Shown: positions 61,220 to 64,000 of the stretch, in pieces
Position numbering within the stretch: position 1 is the first letter of the stretch
Layout: each line of letters begins with the position of its first letter
Source of the DNA: Chlamydiota bacterium
GTDB lineage: Bacteria; Chlamydiota; Chlamydiia; Chlamydiales; JAAZZY01
Direction: 5' to 3'
DNA length: 64,000 bases
NCBI GenBank assembly: GCA_022601335.1
Contig: JAJACV010000054.1
Coordinates: 25,868-89,867 of the forward strand
Program-made: the position numbers and the translations under genes
Notes under the pieces: generated by a model
What the model was told of the DNA's origin: nothing
What the model saw: only the letters and a program-made list of their open reading frames with translations
Database searches by the model: none

Positions 61220-62488
61220 TTATCCCTGCTTCTGCGTTATTGGCTCTAAGGTCAAACCATTAGCAACTTCTTTCATTTGCTTTTTTCCTCTGTCAGTGAA
61301 ATATTGAATAAGTCTTTTAGGCAAAATTTCCATTAAATAGAGTTGAATCTTCATACGTAGTGAAGACTCTGTGAAAGCTTGTTGATTCTCTTCAGCAAGA
61401 TTTTGCGCAGCTTCAACAAATTTTCGCATGTTTTTTTCATACTTATCAAAAGCAAGCGTGTAATCCCCATTCGATTCGTCAATTTCCCTTGCTAAAACAT
61501 AAGCTCCAGCCATTGCAAGACTTGTCCCCATTCCCTGAACCGAATGAGCAGCGTCTCCAATAAGCACTGCCCGCCCTTTAGACCAATAGGGCATTCTGAC
61601 CTGGGCAATAGAATTGAAATAGCATTCGTCACTTTCTTTCATTAAAGAGACAAGACGAGGAACCTCCCAATCTAAACCTTGAAACTGCTTTTCAAATGCA
61701 GCCTGTAAATTATCAGTAGGAAGCGTCTCCTCCTCAGATTTAAACGCAAGGCATGCATAAGAATGGTTCCCTACGGCATAAGCTGTTGCTAGCTTTCCCT
61801 TATCAAAATAGACAATTTCGCAACGCTCGAGTTCAAAAATATTTGGGATGGGGAAGACGCAAAATTGAATACCATATCTCTTTAGAAATGTTGCATCTTC
61901 TCCAAAAGCCAATCGTCTTACATTCGAGTATTGTCCATCAGCCCCCACCACAATATCAAACTCTCTGGGTTCCATCTGTTCAAAATGAACCATTTTTCCA
62001 TCTATATTTGTGATGGAATCACCGTAAATGATTTCAATCTCACCCACTTTTTTAGATAAGATTTGAGCAAGATCCCATCGGTTAATTTCTATTTCTCCTT
62101 CGGAAGAGTGCCCTAAAATATCTCCATCAAATTCAAAGACCTTCTGACCAGAAGACACAAATTTAGAGCACACGAGATTCACGTTAGCTTCTAAGAGATC
62201 TTCATAAATCCCCATTCTTTTTGCCACCTCAAGAGCGGTGCCACGCACGTCAACTTTGTAACCACCTCCTCTCACATAAGGATGTTTTTCGATAATAGTT
62301 GGAGAAAAACCTCGCTGTTTTAACCAGTAGGCCAGTGTAAAACCAGCAATTCCAGCACCCGATATAAGAATTTTTTTATCTTTCATCATTACTGCCTCAC
62401 CGTATATTTCTATTTGTGCCCCTACAGAGGCTAAGTTCATGATTGGAAATGCAGCCAAAACCAATGCGAAAAATTTCTTTATGAGCAT
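61220..62488 (-). CDS. FAD-dependent monooxygenase (TetX-like) with signal-like N-terminal extension
   Basis: The conserved enzyme starts at MMKDKKILISGAGIAGFTLAYWL (ATG 62389, GAGG upstream). It has the GxGxxG FAD site, VVGADGQYSNVRRLAF (DG motif) and GRAVLIGDAAHSVQG (GD motif), about 390 aa, like aromatic hydroxylases and TetX. The same frame continues upstream to an ATG at 62488 (AAAGG before it) and further non-ideal starts to 62515. That extension, LIKKFFALVLAAFPIMNLASVGA, looks like a signal peptide, which would be unusual for a flavin hydroxylase. Divergent from the TetR gene across a 39-bp palindrome. Confidence 0.82.
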   Translation of the reverse strand: MLIKKFFALVLAAFPIMNLASVGAQIEIYGEAVMMKDKKILISGAGIAGFTLAYWLKQRGFSPTIIEKHPYVRGGGYKVDVRGTALEVAKRMGIYEDLLEANVNLVCSKFVSSGQKVFEFDGDILGHSSEGEIEINRWDLAQILSKKVGEIEIIYGDSITNIDGKMVHFEQMEPREFDIVVGADGQYSNVRRLAFGEDATFLKRYGIQFCVFPIPNIFELERCEIVYFDKGKLATAYAVGNHSYACLAFKSEEETLPTDNLQAAFEKQFQGLDWEVPRLVSLMKESDECYFNSIAQVRMPYWSKGRAVLIGDAAHSVQGMGTSLAMAGAYVLAREIDESNGDYTLAFDKYEKNMRKFVEAAQNLAEENQQAFTESSLRMKIQLYLMEILPKRLIQYFTDRGKKQMKEVANGLTLEPITQKQG

Positions 62489-62527
62489 ACTTGCCTTTCC
62501 CATGTAAATAATCAATTAATCGTCAGT

Positions 62528-62566
62528 ATCATAACACTTGACCGACCGTCGGTCAAGTGTTATGAT
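62528..62566. promoter_or_regulatory. TetR operator: perfect 39-bp palindrome
   Basis: Arms of 19 bp (left arm ATCATAACACTTGACCGAC, 62528-62546) around a central C at 62547, with the exact reverse complement at 62548-62566. It fills most of the 99-bp space between the monooxygenase and TetR starts and includes TATAA-like and TTGACC-like boxes, so bound TetR would shut off both genes. Confidence 0.9.
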
Positions 62567-62587
62567 TCACTATAAAAGGATGAACCC

Positions 62588-63187
62588 ATGACAAAGCCTA
62601 TAAACCGAAAGGACAAGATTCTTAAAGTGGCTCGAAAACTGTTCTTAACCAAGGATTATGATAAAACAACCATGGTAGACATCATGAATGCCTTAGAAAT
62701 TGCCAAAGGCACTATATATCATTATTTTAGGTCTAAGGAAGCCCTGTTTGAGGCAGTCATCGAAGATATCGTTGAAGAAAATATTAAGCACATGAGGACT
62801 TTGGTAAAGAATACCCCAAAGAATGCCTTAGAAAAAATCCAACTTCTGGTGAATGCTGGTAATATTTCCCAAGAGAACGAAAAGATACTAGAGCAGCTTC
62901 ACAAACCCACTAACGACGCTTTGCATAGCCGACTCCTTGCAGCTACTTTGATAAAACAGGCTCCTCTATATGCAGAAATAATCCAACAAGGTTGCGCTGA
63001 GGGAATTTTCAAAACAGAAGCCCCTCTCGAATGTGCAGAGTTTATCCTTTCAGCAATTCAATTTCTTACAGATATGGGAATTTATCCTTGGACAGAACAA
63101 GATTTGAAACGCCGCATGCAAGCTTTTCCTATATTAATTGAACGGCTGTTACAAGCCCCGCCTGGATCTTTTCAATTTCTTGTTTGA
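62588..63187 (+). CDS. TetR family transcriptional regulator
   Basis: 199 aa. N-terminal helix-turn-helix KDKILKVARKLFLTKDYDKTTMVDIMNALEIAKGTIYHYFRSKEALFEAVI is the TetR signature; the rest is the helical ligand-binding and dimerisation domain. Divergent from the FAD monooxygenase gene with a long perfect palindrome between, so it almost surely represses itself and that enzyme. Confidence 0.93.
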   Translation: MTKPINRKDKILKVARKLFLTKDYDKTTMVDIMNALEIAKGTIYHYFRSKEALFEAVIEDIVEENIKHMRTLVKNTPKNALEKIQLLVNAGNISQENEKILEQLHKPTNDALHSRLLAATLIKQAPLYAEIIQQGCAEGIFKTEAPLECAEFILSAIQFLTDMGIYPWTEQDLKRRMQAFPILIERLLQAPPGSFQFLV

Positions 63188-63390
63188 TTCTTTCGATAAA
63201 TAATAGATGTCTCTCTGTTTAGAACGATTTCCCTAAATATGAATAAGTACCGCTTCTATTTAAGGAGCATACCCCCCCTGTTTTTCTAAGGTGCTCGTTC
63301 CATCACCTGGAAGTCCCATTAACTTTCTGATGAGAAGAAGTCAATACACTTGGGATCTTGATTTTGCTCCAATCAAAAGTTCTGAATGCG

Positions 63391-63404
63391 TCTCTCCACC
63401 TCCA
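63391..63404 (+). repeat. attR-like copy of the tmRNA 3' end
   Basis: TCTCTCCACCTCCA, identical to the last 14 nt of ssrA (53551-53564), with no tmRNA sequence before it. Marks the right boundary of the island. Confidence 0.72.
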
Positions 63405-63411
63405 AAAATAC

Positions 63412-63438
63412 AGCCTATCAAATTTGGTAGGCTTTTTG
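63412..63438 (+). terminator. Terminator next to attR, possibly the original ssrA terminator
   Basis: AGCCTATC (63412-63419) pairs with GGTAGGCT (63426-63433) with one G-T pair, loop AAATTT, then TTTTTG. It stands 8 bp after the repeat, the distance expected for the terminator of an uninterrupted ssrA. Confidence 0.7.
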
Positions 63439-63534
63439 CTTTGATTTGTGTCTTGTCTTTCTAAGGAAAAAGTTTATTTTTGCTTAAGCAGATTAAGAAA
63501 TTTGTGATTGAGGTCAAGTAAACTCCTTGCTTTT

Positions 63535-63825
63535 TTATTTTCTCAAAATAACAAAATTATGCCTGCTATTTTGATCAGATGAACAAATCAATTCTAAACC
63601 GGTAAACCCATCGTCAAGTGCTAGTTTCAAAGCTTTTGCTTCATCCACTCTTATTTTTAAATTTTCCCTACCAAGGTCTTTTCCATCCTCAAAAATATGT
63701 TTCATTTCAAAACGGTCTGTATTAGGATAAGCAGAACCAAAATGGGCTATTTTGTAAGCAGTGATTTGATATCCACAACGAAAATACAAAGAAATTGCTT
63801 TCTGATTGAAAGGGTGACAGAAATA
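63535..63825 (-). pseudogene. C-terminal fragment of a GNAT acetyltransferase-like protein
   Basis: The frame reads KIYFCHPFNQKAISLYFRCGYQITAYKIAHFG..., then EMKHIFEDGKDLGRENLKIRVDEAKALKLALDDGFTGLELI. The PFN.KAI.LY..CGY piece is the last acetyl-CoA-binding part of GNAT enzymes; the remaining C-terminal tail is extra. The frame closes upstream (TGA at 63849) and transposase sequence begins there on the other strand, so the N-terminal half is missing. The only start left would be a TTG (63789). Confidence 0.5.
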
Positions 63826-64000
63826 GATCTTTATGGAAACCCACTTTCAAAGAAGAGGTACGAAACTTGTTTTTACGGAAAGAGTCAAGAGCAAGTCAGT
63901 GCTTTAATCGGAGATCAAGTCAAGAATCTTGTCTTGTTTGCAAAGCAACTCAAGAAGCCTCTAGTTTTAGAGAATTTAGATTTCTCTGAAAAAAAAGCTC
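63808..64000 (+). pseudogene. TnpB/OrfB-type (IS200/IS605) transposase fragment, runs off right edge
   Basis: The frame from 63808 reads TEIDLYGNPLSKKRYETCFYGKSQEQ..., GDQVKNLVLFAKQLKKPLVLENLDFSEKKA. This matches the RuvC-like core of TnpB/OrfB proteins, in which IVxExLxFxKKK carries the second catalytic Glu. The usual 150 or more N-terminal residues are absent because GNAT sequence lies upstream, so the gene is cut at its 5' end; the 3' part is beyond the window. Confidence 0.6.

Larger units (their letters stand above)
53565..63404. mobile_element. Genomic island integrated at the ssrA 3' end
   Basis: The 9.84 kb between the two 14-bp ssrA-end repeats contains genes with no counterpart in conserved chlamydial order: a mobile-element primase, two APH-type kinases, four regulators from different families, a TetX-like monooxygenase, VOC and EVE proteins and several gene fragments. 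Integration at the 3' end of ssrA with duplication of its last bases is typical of tyrosine-integrase islands. No integrase gene is present inside, so it was probably lost or lies beyond the right edge. Internal 15-bp repeats and fragments suggest several acquisition steps. Confidence 0.72.
63188..63534. other. Right end region of the island
   Basis: 347 bp without a gene. It holds the attR-like repeat (63391-63404) and a terminator (63412-63438). The rest shows no readable protein fragment that I recognise. Confidence 0.6.

Noticed and set aside
61098..61307. Plus-strand frame downstream of the orphan MerR promoter
   Set aside because: It overlaps the 3' end of the monooxygenase gene antisense and has no ribosome binding site; the promoter copy seems to be a scar, not a working gene start.

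Overview
This window is chromosomal DNA of a member of the Chlamydiota, most likely an environmental (Parachlamydiales/Rhabdochlamydia-like) lineage rather than Chlamydia itself. The evidence is gene order. Block after block matches C. trachomatis neighbourhoods as I recall them: recR-bamA; uppS-cdsA-cmk-plsC; trxA/trmL-mip-aspS-hisS/uhpC-dnaE/bamD-like/lptE-like/dacF; lnt-lpxC-fabZ-lpxA-fmt-rplC; and a phoH/zinc-protein/SH3-protein trio like CT015-CT017. The S10-spc-alpha ribosomal cluster lacks rpsJ, rpsN, rpmD and rpmJ, as is usual in this phylum. The DNA is AT-rich. No tRNA gene or CRISPR array was seen.

Layout. 1-1385: partial bamA and recR, minus strand. 1668-4626: uppS-cdsA-cmk-plsC operon (isoprenoid carrier and phospholipid synthesis). 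4690-6755: trxA, lpxI and a secreted protein with a degenerate Nudix box. 6780-11013: trmL-mip-aspS-hisS, minus. 11172-14632: a DHA2-type MFS pump, a small membrane protein and a UhpC-type sugar-phosphate transporter that is followed tightly by dnaE (to 18351). 18364-18668: a dead cupin gene. 18747-20278: BamD-like and LptE-like envelope proteins. 20312-21709: two tandem orphan proteins that look like diverged paralogues. 22571-24765: two tandem D-Ala-D-Ala carboxypeptidases. 24712-29526: ksgA, a SurA-like chaperone, an RNA m5C methyltransferase and lnt. 29597-31360: an AAA+ ATPase whose ATPase domain resembles mitochondrial ATAD3. 31554-34689: lpxC-fabZ-lpxA-fmt. 34620-35960: a GT61-type glycosyltransferase. 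36464-48720: ribosomal protein/secY/rpoA cluster. 48755-53070: a lone OppF-type ATPase gene whose start lies in a perfect hairpin, an SH3b invasin-like protein, a SWIM-like zinc protein and PhoH.

53158-53564 is ssrA (tmRNA). Its last 14 bp recur at 63391-63404, so the 9.84 kb between them (53565-63404) reads as a genomic island integrated at the tmRNA 3' end. No integrase is visible. The island carries a CHC2/TOPRIM primase, resistance- or detoxification-like cargo (two APH-type kinases, one broken; a TetX-like FAD monooxygenase; a VOC/glyoxalase protein; an EVE-domain protein; DUF2000) and four regulators of four families (GntR, MerR-TipAS, MarR, TetR). Most regulators have recognisable operators beside them. 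Internal 15-bp direct repeats, gene fragments (APH, MepB, a NAIKHG-type protein) and a duplicated promoter suggest repeated insertions. The right edge holds a truncated GNAT acetyltransferase and part of a TnpB/OrfB-type transposase gene.

The core genes form a coherent set for envelope biogenesis (lipid A, lipoproteins, outer-membrane assembly, peptidoglycan trimming), translation and replication. The most unusual items are the ssrA island, the ATAD3-like ATPase, the orphan tandem pair, the secreted degenerate Nudix protein and the start-codon-sequestering hairpin.
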